Shown: positions 44,739-53,470 of the stretch, one piece after another
Numbering within the stretch: position 1 is the first letter of the stretch
Layout of the letters: every line of letters begins with the position of its first letter
Assembly: GCF_014639795.1 (NCBI RefSeq)
Contig: NZ_BMGC01000008.1
Span: 90,035-154,034, forward strand
DNA from: Gordonia jinhuaensis
GTDB lineage: Bacteria; Actinomycetota; Actinomycetes; Mycobacteriales; Mycobacteriaceae
DNA length: 64,000 nucleotides
Direction: 5' to 3'
Program-made: the position numbers and the translations under genes
Notes under the pieces: model-generated
Database searches by the model: none
Told to the model about the DNA's origin: nothing
What the model saw: the letters and a program-made list of their open reading frames with translations, nothing else

Positions 44739-45538
44739 GCCGCACCGCGCTGGTCACCGGCGCCTCCTCGGGTATCGGACGCGAGGTGGCGCGTCTTCTG
44801 GTCGCTCGCGGCTACCGGGTGATCGGGACAAGCCGCGACCCCGAGTCGCTGAGCAGCGGGTCGCGGGTTCCCGGCGTGGAGTACCTGGCACTGGATCTGG
44901 CCGACGACGCGAGCATCCGTGCCTGCGCCGAGGCCGCCGGCGGTGTCGACATACTGGTCAACAACGCCGGTGAGAGCCAGTGCGGCCCACTCGAAGAACT
45001 CCCAGCCGATGCAATCGAGCATGTGTTCGCGCTCAACGTGTTCGGCCCGGTGAAACTCACCCAACTCGTCTTGCCGGGTATGCGCGAACGCCGGTACGGC
45101 CGGGTGGTGATGGTCGGCTCGATGCTCGCCAGTTTCCCCGTCGCCTTCCGATCCTCCTACGCCGCGACCAAAGCGGCGATCAAGGGATTCGCCACCAGCG
45201 CCCGCACGGAGGTCACCCCCTACGGCGTGCACATCACCACCGTGGAACCGGGCTCGATCAACACCGGCATCAGCTCGCGTCGCACGAAGTACATCCGTCC
45301 CGACTCGGTCTACCGCACCGACTTCGAGACGGTGATCGCTGCGCTCGACCACAAGGAATCCACCGGCATCGGCCCCGAGCAGGTCGCCCGCACGATCGTC
45401 TCAGCGATCGAAGCCGACAAGCCCAAACCGCTTTACGCCGTCGGCAGTAACGCACCGATCGTCTTCACTCTCAAACGCCTCGTTCCCGACACCGTGCTGG
45501 AGAAGGTGTCGGCCAGGATGTTCGGGCTGCGCCGCTGA
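44735..45538 (+). CDS. Short-chain dehydrogenase/reductase
   Basis: 267 aa classical SDR. The cofactor motif is LVTGASSGIGREVA, the structural NNAG is in ILVNNAGESQ, and the catalytic set is S in MVGSMLAS and YAATK in SSYAATKAAIKGF. The arginine in the SRD segment after strand 2 suggests NADP(H). It is translationally coupled to the preceding FAD dehydrogenase by a 4-nt GTGA overlap. Confidence 0.9.
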   Translation: MSRTALVTGASSGIGREVARLLVARGYRVIGTSRDPESLSSGSRVPGVEYLALDLADDASIRACAEAAGGVDILVNNAGESQCGPLEELPADAIEHVFALNVFGPVKLTQLVLPGMRERRYGRVVMVGSMLASFPVAFRSSYAATKAAIKGFATSARTEVTPYGVHITTVEPGSINTGISSRRTKYIRPDSVYRTDFETVIAALDHKESTGIGPEQVARTIVSAIEADKPKPLYAVGSNAPIVFTLKRLVPDTVLEKVSARMFGLRR

Positions 45539-45597
45539 AGCGGGTATGAAGGAGGTCAGGGGGACGAAACCGTAGTCGAACGGCGAGGAGCGTGTCC

Positions 45598-46638
45598 ATG
45601 AAGGCCATCCAGATGGTGAAAGCACAGGCAGAGCCAGAGCTCCGGGAGGTCGACAAACCCTCGCCCGGACCAGGCCAGGTGTTGCTGAAGGTGACGGCGG
45701 CCGGTGCATGCCATTCCGACGACTTCGTACTCAACGCTCCACCGGGCGCCCTGGGTTTCGACCTACCGATGACCCTCGGCCATGAGGGCGCCGGTGTGGT
45801 CGCCGAGGTCGGCTCCGGTGTCGACTCGGTGACCGAGGGCACCTCGGTGGTGGTCTACGGGCCGTGGGGATGCGGTGTGTGCCGGTTCTGTTCGCAGGGT
45901 CTGGAGAATTACTGCTCCAAAGCCGAAGAACTCAAGATCTATCCGCCCGGTCTGGGGGCTCCCGGAGCGATGGCCGAATACATGATCGTCGACGATCCCC
46001 GACATCTCGTGCCGATCGGCGATCTCGATCCGGTGAGCACCGTGTCCCTCACCGACGCGGGCCTCACTCCCTATCACGCGATCAAGGCGTCGCTACCGAA
46101 ACTGGTCGGCGGTTCGACCGCCGTGGTGATCGGTTCGGGCGGGCTCGGACACGTCGCAATCCAGATGCTGCGCCACCTGTCCCCCGCGCAGGTGATCGCG
46201 CTCGACGTCACGCAGAACAAACTCGATTTCGCCAAATCCGTCGGTGCACACGAGGCCGTGCTCAGCGATTCCGATGCCGTGGACAACGTGCGCAAGATCG
46301 TCGGGAAAGACGGTGTCACGGCAGTATTCGACTTCGTCGGATACCAGCCGACCATCGACATCGCGATGGGTGTGGTGGGCACACTCGGCGATGTGACGAT
46401 CGTCGGCCTCGGCGACGGCTCGGCAACGGCCAAGGTGGGCTATTGGGCTCAGCCGCATGAGGTCTCGGTGCGCTCGCCGTACTGGGGTGCACGGACCGAG
46501 CTGCTGGAGGTCATCGACCTCGCTCACAATGGTGTGGTCGACGTGGCGCTGGAGACGTTCTCCCTCGACGACGGCGTGGAGGCTTATCGGCGACTGGCCG
46601 CCAACAACCTGCGCGGTCGCGCCGTCGTGGTCCCCTGA
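45598..46638 (+). CDS. Zinc-dependent alcohol dehydrogenase
   Basis: 346 aa MDR. Catalytic zinc ligands are in AGACHSDDF and LGHEGAGVV, and the structural zinc site is CGVCRFCSQGLENYC. The NAD-binding motif is AVVIGSGGLGHVAIQML. It should oxidise a primary or aromatic alcohol to the aldehyde, or the reverse. The ATG at 45598 has GAGGAG about 9 nt upstream. Same strand as the SDR, with a 59-nt gap. Confidence 0.9.
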   Translation: MKAIQMVKAQAEPELREVDKPSPGPGQVLLKVTAAGACHSDDFVLNAPPGALGFDLPMTLGHEGAGVVAEVGSGVDSVTEGTSVVVYGPWGCGVCRFCSQGLENYCSKAEELKIYPPGLGAPGAMAEYMIVDDPRHLVPIGDLDPVSTVSLTDAGLTPYHAIKASLPKLVGGSTAVVIGSGGLGHVAIQMLRHLSPAQVIALDVTQNKLDFAKSVGAHEAVLSDSDAVDNVRKIVGKDGVTAVFDFVGYQPTIDIAMGVVGTLGDVTIVGLGDGSATAKVGYWAQPHEVSVRSPYWGARTELLEVIDLAHNGVVDVALETFSLDDGVEAYRRLAANNLRGRAVVVP

Positions 46639-46655
46639 CCGGCACAGACAAAACA

Positions 46656-46690
46656 ACCCCGGCGACCGCATCTCTGCAAGTCGCCGGGGT
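46656..46690. terminator. Bidirectional terminator between alcohol dehydrogenase and tRNA-Arg
   Basis: A perfect 11-bp stem (ACCCCGGCGAC and its complement, 656-666 and 680-690) with a 13-nt loop. On the minus strand it is followed by TTGTTTTGT, so it can end the tRNA-Arg transcript; it also follows the dehydrogenase stop by 17 nt. Confidence 0.8.
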
Positions 46691-46695
46691 GTACG

Positions 46696-46768
46696 TGCGC
46701 CCGAAGGGATTCGAACCCCTAACCTTCTGATCCGTAGTCAGATGCTCTATCCGTTGAGCTACGAGCGC
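46696..46768 (-). tRNA. tRNA-Arg(ACG)
   Basis: 73 nt without CCA. Acceptor GCGCTCG pairs with CGGGCGC (one G-T pair), the anticodon stem is TCTGA/TCAGA around CTACGGA (anticodon ACG), and the T-arm is AGGGGTTCGAATCCCTT. A34 is the substrate of TadA, whose gene is at 34272-34739. Confidence 0.96.
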
Positions 46769-46849
46769 ATGATCTGTTCAGTTGTACATATCCAGTTGTA
46801 CCCGGTTGTCCGGGTGGCTGGCGTGCCGCCACTAGGTGGCTGCCAAGCG

Positions 46850-46938
46850 CGGAGGCGAGAGGATTTGAACCTCCGGTCCCGTTTTAGCGAGACAACTCAT
46901 TAGCAGTGAGTCCCATTCGGCCGCTCTGGCACGCCTCC
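46850..46938 (-). tRNA. tRNA-Ser(GCT)
   Basis: 89 nt type II tRNA without encoded CCA. Acceptor GGAGGCG pairs with CGCCTCC, the anticodon stem is ACTCA/TGAGT around CTGCTAA (anticodon GCT), with a long variable arm. It reads AGC and AGU. It is 81 nt upstream of tRNA-Arg(ACG) on the same strand. Confidence 0.95.
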
Positions 46939-47055
46939 TGGCTGAGTCCTTTCGAACTGCCGAGAAGAAAGGCTACACAGGACCGTCGTCATGGGGCAAA
47001 TCCGCTCGTAGACGGCCTGCGAGCACCGATGGACACCAGTCTTACGATGGTCGAT

Positions 47056-48117
47056 GTGACACCGCGCATCCGCCCCGATCTCAGCTCCATCCCCGCCTAT
47101 GTCCCCGGAAAGACATTTCCCGGGGCGGTCAAACTCGCCAGCAACGAGGTGATCCACGACCCGCTGCCCTCGGTGAAGCAGGCGATCGCCGATGCGGCCG
47201 ACACCGTCAACCGCTACCCCGACAACGGCATGGTGGAGCTGACCGAGACCCTGGCCAAGAATCTCGGCGTCACCCCCGACGAGGTCCAAGTGGGATGCGG
47301 TTCGGTGAGTCTGTGCCAGAACCTCATCACCGCGACGTCTGGTCCAGGTGATGAGGTGCTGTTCGCCTGGCGCTCGTTCGAGACCTATCCGCTCGCGACG
47401 AGGGTCGCCGGCGCCACGCCGGTGCAGGTGCCGCTGGCCGCCGATCTCAGCCACGATCTGCCCGCGATGGCAGACGCGATCACCGACCGCACCCGGCTGA
47501 TCTTCGTATGCAACCCCAACAACCCCACCGGCACCGTGGTCGATGCGCAGGCGCTGGTCGACTTCCTCGACCGGGTGCCGAGTTCGGTCGTCGTGGCACT
47601 CGACGAGGCCTATTTCGAGTACACCCGCTTCGACGACGCACAGTCCTACGACGCGATGGATCTGCACCGTCGTTACGACAACGTGGTGGTGCTGCGCACC
47701 TTCTCCAAGGCCTACGGGCTGGCCGGCCTGCGTGTGGGGTATGCGATCGGCGATCCGACCGTGATCGACGCGCTGCGCCGCGTACACGTGCCGTTCAGCG
47801 TGAACTCGCTGGCCCAGCGCGCCGCGATCGCGTCGCTGTCGGCCGCGTCGGAGTTACTGACCCGCACCGAGACGGTGGTCTCCGAACGCGCTCGGGTGAC
47901 CGCGGCGCTGCGTGAGATGGGCTATCGCGTACCCGACTCCCAGGCCAACTTCATCTGGGTCGATCTCGGCGACGAGACCATGCGATTCGCCTCCGACGCG
48001 ATCGACGCGGGCATCGTGGTCCGCCCGTTCGACGGCGACGGCGTGCGCATCACGGTGACCGAAGCGCATGAGAACGATCTCGTGATCGCATTCGCCGCCG
48101 ACTGGTCGAAGCGCTGA
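47056..48117 (+). CDS. pat: Aromatic/histidinol-phosphate aminotransferase (Pat/HisC2-like)
   Basis: 353 aa, PLP fold type I. The PLP lysine is in TFSKAYGLAGLRVGYA, with FVCNPNNPTGTVV and VALDEAYFEY. The N-terminus TPRIRPDLSSIPAYVPGK aligns with mycobacterial Pat as remembered, which makes the GTG at 47056 the start. That also fits TACGAT (47043-47048) ending 7 nt before it, a leaderless arrangement; upstream ATGs at 47029 and 47047 lie in or before the -10. Acts in phenylalanine, tyrosine or histidine synthesis; tyrA is 11 kb away. Confidence 0.88.
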   Translation: MTPRIRPDLSSIPAYVPGKTFPGAVKLASNEVIHDPLPSVKQAIADAADTVNRYPDNGMVELTETLAKNLGVTPDEVQVGCGSVSLCQNLITATSGPGDEVLFAWRSFETYPLATRVAGATPVQVPLAADLSHDLPAMADAITDRTRLIFVCNPNNPTGTVVDAQALVDFLDRVPSSVVVALDEAYFEYTRFDDAQSYDAMDLHRRYDNVVVLRTFSKAYGLAGLRVGYAIGDPTVIDALRRVHVPFSVNSLAQRAAIASLSAASELLTRTETVVSERARVTAALREMGYRVPDSQANFIWVDLGDETMRFASDAIDAGIVVRPFDGDGVRITVTEAHENDLVIAFAADWSKR

Positions 48118-48118
48118 C

Positions 48119-49201
48119 GTGATGAGCCTCGCGCGGATCCTGGCATGCGGTCGCACCCGCGTCGGTCGGCAACTGGCAACGGGTTTCGCGGGCGCGCTAC
48201 TTTTTGGCACCTCACTGGTCGGTCTCGGCGCACCGGCCTCGGCCGCACCGACCACTGTCCAGCCCGCCACGTCGCGTCCTGCCGACGGCGTCTCAGTGGC
48301 CCGCACCACCCTCGTCGTCCAGTGCGCGGGCGCACCACTCGCCCTTCCGGCCACCTGGTATCTCCCCTCGGGGACCCCTCGTGGATTCGTCTGGTTGCAG
48401 CACGGATTCGCCCGCACCGCAGCCAATCTCGACGCTCAGGCCCGTTCCTATGCCGAACATTCGCTGGTGGTGATGGCGCCAACGATCAGCTCCTTCAGCG
48501 CCTCCGGATGCGCGATCGCGTCCAACATCGCCTCCAACTCCACGTTCACCGAGGAGATGGCCTCGGTGTTCGCCGCGGGCACCGATCCGACGGGCGCACT
48601 CGGGATCAGCCTGCACCGCGCGGAGGCGATGGCGCACCGCAGCGAGGAGCCGATGCCGACGACGATGATTTTCTCCGGACATTCGGCGGGTGGCGAATTC
48701 GTGCTCACCACCGCCGACAAACTACGCATCGATCACCCGCAGCAGTTCTCTCGGCTGCGCGGGCTCGTGTTGTTCGATCCGGTGGCATCGTTCGTGGGTG
48801 ACGGCTTCGCTACGGCGGCAACCGATCTGGCCAACGCCAACGGTAAGGGCGGCGGTCCGACGATTCGCGTCATCGCCTCGCCGCCGTCTCCGTCCAACGC
48901 CGACGGACGGGGCGTGTTGATCCTATCGACCAGCACCCATCAGGCATTCCTCGGCACGCGTCTGACCACTGGAATCCATATCGACGTCGAGGGTGAGAGC
49001 ACCGACATCCTCGGCATCGCCTCCGAACTCGCCGTCCCCGATCCACGCAATGTGGCTGTGCTGCGCACGCTTTCGAACGCCTGGGCCACCGACATCTTCG
49101 ACGGCGGTTTCCAGTCGGAGTACTACCCGGGCGGCACGTACTACGACGCACTCATCTCCACGCATCGGGCCACCACGCTGTCGGTCGGCGCGGCGCGCTG
49201 A
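48119..49201 (+). CDS. Secreted alpha/beta hydrolase
   Basis: 360 aa with a signal peptide ending APASAAP. The hydrolase pattern is FVWLQHGFARTAANLD (oxyanion region) and the nucleophile elbow IFSGHSAGGEF. An aspartate in VLFDPVAS may complete the triad with a late His. It probably acts on an ester or lipid outside the membrane. The start is GTG 48119 or the next codon ATG, 1 nt after the pat stop. Its TGA overlaps the thioesterase ATG by 1 nt. Confidence 0.8.
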   Translation: MMSLARILACGRTRVGRQLATGFAGALLFGTSLVGLGAPASAAPTTVQPATSRPADGVSVARTTLVVQCAGAPLALPATWYLPSGTPRGFVWLQHGFARTAANLDAQARSYAEHSLVVMAPTISSFSASGCAIASNIASNSTFTEEMASVFAAGTDPTGALGISLHRAEAMAHRSEEPMPTTMIFSGHSAGGEFVLTTADKLRIDHPQQFSRLRGLVLFDPVASFVGDGFATAATDLANANGKGGGPTIRVIASPPSPSNADGRGVLILSTSTHQAFLGTRLTTGIHIDVEGESTDILGIASELAVPDPRNVAVLRTLSNAWATDIFDGGFQSEYYPGGTYYDALISTHRATTLSVGAAR

Positions 49202-49629
49202 TGGCACGTACGTTCGCCTTTCAGGCGAAGGTGCCGGTCCGCTGGTCGGATATGGACGCTTTCGGTCACATCAACCACGCACGCATGGTGACGCTGATGG
49301 AGGAGGCGCGGATCGCCTGGCTGTTGTCGGCGGGCGAGGAGTATGCGCCGCTGATCAAGAGCGCCATGATCGTGCATGTCGAGATCCGTTATCAGGATCA
49401 GTTACGGGTGGAGGACTCACCGCTGCACATCGGAATGTGGATCACCGCATTCCGATCCGTGGACTTCACCATCGGCTACGAAATCCGCAGCGCCCGTGCG
49501 GCTGCGGATTCGCGGCCAGCATGTGTGGCGAGTACGCAGATGGCCGTGGTCGACATCGAGCATCACCGCCTACGGCGCTTGTCGGACACCGAGAAGCAGT
49601 ACCTACGCGACTGGGGTGGTGCCGACTGA
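49201..49629 (+). CDS. Acyl-CoA thioesterase (hotdog fold, 4HBT)
   Basis: 142 aa single hotdog domain. The catalytic segment VRWSDMDAFGHINHARMVTLMEEAR is the 4-hydroxybenzoyl-CoA thioesterase type with the conserved Asp and the HINHARM turn. It should cleave an acyl-CoA in the cytosol. It is translated from an ATG that overlaps the preceding hydrolase stop, so pat, hydrolase and thioesterase form one run. Confidence 0.9.
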   Translation: MARTFAFQAKVPVRWSDMDAFGHINHARMVTLMEEARIAWLLSAGEEYAPLIKSAMIVHVEIRYQDQLRVEDSPLHIGMWITAFRSVDFTIGYEIRSARAAADSRPACVASTQMAVVDIEHHRLRRLSDTEKQYLRDWGGAD

Positions 49630-49638
49630 GCGACGCGC

Positions 49639-50850
49639 TCAGTCCCCCGACTGCGGCGGGGCATCCGATCCGGCGCGTCCACCGAGGTTCGACGGCAGGG
49701 CGATGAGGTTGCCCTGCAACACATCCCGGTAGATCCGCAGCTGTTCCTCGCCGGCCTTGATCTGCTCGCGCATCCGATCGGCGTTGTCGGCCGACATCTC
49801 GCGGCTGCCCGATCGCGCGACCAGCCGGTCGATCCGCTCGTCGATGGTCGCGGTGTGGGCGAACTCGTCGAGCAGACGCAGCTCGACGGCGGCCGACTCC
49901 ATCACCTCGGCGATACCGGCGAGCGCACGCACGCGTTCGATCAGCTGCGCCCACACCGGACGCAGCGACTGCTCACGGCTGTCGATGTGCGCACGGAAGG
50001 ACTCGTCGAATCCGGCGTTGCGCCGAGAGCGTTCGAGGTCCACACGTACCGAGCGCAGTGCGATCACGTCGGCGGCGATGTCGGCGACCTCCGCATGCAG
50101 GTTCAACTGGGTCCGTTGCAGCTCAAAGTGTTCGGAATGCCATGCAGGAGAACGGATCACACGATCGTAGAAGGTACCGGTGAGCGCGAGGATCGTCTCG
50201 TATCCGTCGACGAACCGCGACTGGCCCGAGGGCATCTCGCCGACCTCCACACCGAGCGCGCTGATCCACTCCTCCACCTTCGAGGCACCCGCCCGCACCG
50301 CCACCTGGCCGAGCGCCGAGACCATCCGGTCAGCGGCCAGCGAGCCGGCACGGCGCACGTATCCGCCGCCGTCGAGGTTGGGGGTGGGCGTGCGCAGTAG
50401 TGCGTCGAAGAGGCGTTCGCGGTCGGTCATCTCCAGGTGCACACCCTCGCGGCGTTCACGACGGATCCCGCGCACACTGCCGGCGAAGACGGCCTTGCCG
50501 CCCATCGACGACTTTCGCAGATCTTCGCGGCGCCGTGTCAGCGAATTGCGCCGACTGCGCAGCACCGCGGCGACCACCCCGGGAACCATCGGGGCGGCGA
50601 GCTGGGATTCGGTCACGTCGATCGCGCGCTGCAATTGGCGCAGGTCATGGAATCCGCCGGGGACCGTGGGGATCGGCAGACCGGCCGCGACGCGACGCAC
50701 GATCACCGCACGCGGCTCGTCGCGCAGATGGCCGGCGGCGATGAGGACCGCGGCGGCGTCCGACAGTTCGGGCAGCTCACCGGGCACCCGGCTGCGGGCG
50801 CTCCACGCGCCGATCTGCTCGCCGGTGATCGTCGGTCGCCCCTGCGTCAC
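49639..50850 (-). CDS. Hypothetical coiled-coil-like protein
   Basis: About 403 aa from a GTG at 50850 with GGAGGG about 6 nt upstream. The frame stays open above this but the ribosome binding site and composition favour GTG 50850. It is mostly helical, with a basic RSRRNSLTRRREDLRKS stretch near residue 110 and long charged helices (DLERSRRNAGFDESFRAHIDSRE) after 270. No domain was recognised and no signal or membrane segment is seen. Confidence 0.65.
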   Translation of the reverse strand: MTQGRPTITGEQIGAWSARSRVPGELPELSDAAAVLIAAGHLRDEPRAVIVRRVAAGLPIPTVPGGFHDLRQLQRAIDVTESQLAAPMVPGVVAAVLRSRRNSLTRRREDLRKSSMGGKAVFAGSVRGIRRERREGVHLEMTDRERLFDALLRTPTPNLDGGGYVRRAGSLAADRMVSALGQVAVRAGASKVEEWISALGVEVGEMPSGQSRFVDGYETILALTGTFYDRVIRSPAWHSEHFELQRTQLNLHAEVADIAADVIALRSVRVDLERSRRNAGFDESFRAHIDSREQSLRPVWAQLIERVRALAGIAEVMESAAVELRLLDEFAHTATIDERIDRLVARSGSREMSADNADRMREQIKAGEEQLRIYRDVLQGNLIALPSNLGGRAGSDAPPQSGD

Positions 50851-50873
50851 GTCTGCCCTCCTGAACTGGCCTG

Positions 50874-52031
50874 TCATCCAGTATGGCCGACGAACGCAGA
50901 CCCGGGAGCGTTGATGCGCCGACGATGTCCCGGCGACCAGATCGGTCGGGTCAGCCGGTGCAGGACCCATGCGACCGCCAGCGACACCACGGTGGTGGCC
51001 ACGAACACGAGGCCGGTGGAACCGCTGAACACGTGGAATCCCAACGCCCGCATCATCAGTTCCAGCACCATCACGTGGACGCAGAAGAACTCGTAGGAGA
51101 TCTCGCCGATGGCGACCAGCGGTCGCCACGACAGCAACCGGTCCCACCAATTGCCGCGTTCGCCGAGCACCAGCGGAGCGATCAACGCCACCGCCGCCAC
51201 CAGGTAGAGGAGCAGTTTGACGATCGTCGCACCCACCCCCGTCGGGGTGATCGTGGGTTCTCCGGCCAGGCTAGTCCAGCTAATCTGGAACGCCAGCACC
51301 CCGACGAGAACCGACAGCAGGGCATGCCAGCGGGTGACCACGCGTGCGGCGACGGCTAGCATCATGCCGCCGATGAACCAGGTGGCAAAGGCCGGTGCCC
51401 ACAGTCGCGCGGTGGGGTCGATGCCGTCGGTGTTCGCCACGATCACCGCCCACAGCGGGGAGATCAGTGCGAACACACCGAGCGCCACCAACGCGGCGAT
51501 CGGTCGCGGCCGTCGTCGGCACACGACCACCACCAGCCAGGCGACCGGCGGCAAGGCGACGTAATAGACCACCTCGGCGGCCAGACTCCACATCTGGGTG
51601 AGCCCGGAATGCAGGTGACCGAGTCCGTAGACCTGCGTGAGCGTCATGTTGCGCACGAATCCCGACCAGCCGTGACTGAACACCGAGTCATCGGTGATCC
51701 ACCAGCGATAGATCGCGAACACCGCGATCACGGTGATCCAGTAGGCGGGCAGGATGCGTCGGGCACGATGCCACGAATACCGGCGCACCGATGGCATCGG
51801 GCGACGATCGAAGACCACCGCCACCCATGGCCGGAACAGCAGATATCCCGACAACACAAAGAACAGTGCGACGCCGATCTCGAAGCGCGCGAAGAATTGT
51901 CCGGGCAGGTCGGGTGTGTAGCGACCGGTCCAGTACGCGGCGTGGGTGAAACACACCGCCAGCGCCGCCAGCGAGCGGATGCCGGTGAGCGAGTCGACGC
52001 GAGCGCCCGCCCGCAGCATCGATTCGCTCAC
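50874..52031 (-). CDS. Acyltransferase 3 family membrane protein
   Basis: 385 aa with about ten membrane segments. The family start SLTGIRSLAALAVCFTHAAYW contains the catalytic histidine (FTHA), followed by FEIGVALFFVLSGYLLFRPW. It transfers acyl groups (acetyl or succinyl) to a sugar or lipid at the membrane. It follows murF by 7 nt on the same strand, so it may modify peptidoglycan or another envelope glycan; this is inference. Start GTG 52031 or ATG 52019. Confidence 0.88.
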   Translation of the reverse strand: MSESMLRAGARVDSLTGIRSLAALAVCFTHAAYWTGRYTPDLPGQFFARFEIGVALFFVLSGYLLFRPWVAVVFDRRPMPSVRRYSWHRARRILPAYWITVIAVFAIYRWWITDDSVFSHGWSGFVRNMTLTQVYGLGHLHSGLTQMWSLAAEVVYYVALPPVAWLVVVVCRRRPRPIAALVALGVFALISPLWAVIVANTDGIDPTARLWAPAFATWFIGGMMLAVAARVVTRWHALLSVLVGVLAFQISWTSLAGEPTITPTGVGATIVKLLLYLVAAVALIAPLVLGERGNWWDRLLSWRPLVAIGEISYEFFCVHVMVLELMMRALGFHVFSGSTGLVFVATTVVSLAVAWVLHRLTRPIWSPGHRRRINAPGSAFVGHTG

Positions 52032-52038
52032 CGGGGGC

Positions 52039-53379
52039 TCACTGTGCGCCGAGCAGCGCGGCCGCGACCCGTTCCAGGGCGGCCACCCGACTGCCCTTGA
52101 CGAGAACGGCGTCGGCGGCGGTCAGCTCACCGAGAGCCGCCAGCGCACCGTCGATGTCGGCGACGTGGGTGACCTGCGCCCCGTAGGCGTCGCAGTCCAC
52201 CGCGATCACCTCGATCCCGCGCTGCGCGGCGTCGGCGGCGATCTGGGCATGCTCGGCGGCGCCGTCGGCGCCGAGTTCAGCCATCACCCCGAGTACCGCC
52301 ACGCGGCGACCAGTGGCCGGCAACGACGCCAGGGCGTCCAGCGCGGCCTTCATCGAGGTGGGGTTGGCGTTGTAGGCGTCGTTGATCACCGTGGTCCCGC
52401 CGGGGGTGGTGACCAGCTCCATCCGCAACGCCGACACCTGACCGGCGCCGAGTCCGGCAGCGATGGCGTCGATACCCACGCCCAGTCCACCGGCCACAGC
52501 GGCCGCGGCCAACGCGTTGCTCACCTGATGAGCACCGCGTGCCGACAGCGCCACCGGCGTCTGACCCCACGGGGTGTGCAGTGTGAATGCCGCACGCAGG
52601 TCGTCACCGACGGTGATGTCGGTGGCGTAGACGTCGGCGGGTTCGTCGATGGCCCCGCTGCTGTCGATGCCATAACTGATCACCGGCGCCGACGAGCGCG
52701 ACGCCATCGCGATCACCCGCGGATCGTCGGCGTTGAGCACGGCGAGACCGTCACTGGGCAGCGACTCGATCAGCTCGCCCTTGGCCTGCGCGACGTCGTC
52801 GATCGACCCGAACAGTTCCAGGTGCACCCCGGCCACGCGGGTCACCACGCCCACGCTCGGATGAGCGATGTCGCAGAGCAGCGCGATGTGTCCGATGCCG
52901 CGCGCACCCATCTCCACGACCGCGGCCTGGGTGTCGTCGGGTGCGTTGAGCAGGGTCAGCGGCAGACCCAACTCGTTGTTGAACGAACGCTCGTTGGCCG
53001 CGGTCACGAAGGTCGTCGACAACACGGCCGCGAGCAGGTCCTTGGTGGAGGTCTTGCCCACCGAGCCGGTCACCCCCACCACCGGTCCGTCGATCCGGCT
53101 GCGGGCGTGGCGGCCCAGATCGGCCAGCGCCTTCTGGGTGTCGGCGACCCGGATCGCGGTGGTGCCGGGCAGCGGTTCCCGCTCGGTGAGGTAGGCGACG
53201 GCACCCTTGTCGAGGGCGCCCTGGATGAAGTCGTGGCCGTCCCGCTCGGCGACAACCGGTACGAACAGGTTTCCCGCACCGATCGTGCGTGAGTCGATAC
53301 TCGCGCCGTCGACATCCACATCGGGTCCACTCAGCTGCCCACCGGTGGCCGAGGCCACCTCACTCGCCGTCAGATGCAC
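52039..53379 (-). CDS. murF: UDP-MurNAc-tripeptide--D-alanyl-D-alanine ligase (MurF-type)
   Basis: 446 aa. The ATP motif is GVTGSVGKTSTKDLLAAVL, and MurF landmarks include ANERSFNNELGLPLTLL, VEMGARGIGHI, VINDAYNANPTSMKAAL and LGVMAELG. It adds D-Ala-D-Ala to the UDP-MurNAc-tripeptide. Its substrate is made by Ddl, encoded divergently 92 nt away. murF usually sits in the division and cell wall cluster with murE and mraY; those genes are not here, so this may be the only copy relocated or a second copy. GTG start. Confidence 0.9.
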   Translation of the reverse strand: MHLTASEVASATGGQLSGPDVDVDGASIDSRTIGAGNLFVPVVAERDGHDFIQGALDKGAVAYLTEREPLPGTTAIRVADTQKALADLGRHARSRIDGPVVGVTGSVGKTSTKDLLAAVLSTTFVTAANERSFNNELGLPLTLLNAPDDTQAAVVEMGARGIGHIALLCDIAHPSVGVVTRVAGVHLELFGSIDDVAQAKGELIESLPSDGLAVLNADDPRVIAMASRSSAPVISYGIDSSGAIDEPADVYATDITVGDDLRAAFTLHTPWGQTPVALSARGAHQVSNALAAAAVAGGLGVGIDAIAAGLGAGQVSALRMELVTTPGGTTVINDAYNANPTSMKAALDALASLPATGRRVAVLGVMAELGADGAAEHAQIAADAAQRGIEVIAVDCDAYGAQVTHVADIDGALAALGELTAADAVLVKGSRVAALERVAAALLGAQ

Positions 53380-53470
53380 GCGTCGACGCTACCTGGCGAC
53401 GGCACCGAGGGAGGCGGCGCACCGCACCCGCGACCGGTCGAAGCGCGCCGGTCACCGTATGGTTGCTGCC

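Noticed and set aside
46801..46815. Small hairpin CCCGG-TTGT-CCGGG between the two tRNAs as a terminator
   Set aside because: Stem is only five or six pairs, and the two tRNAs could equally be one transcript; not enough to call.
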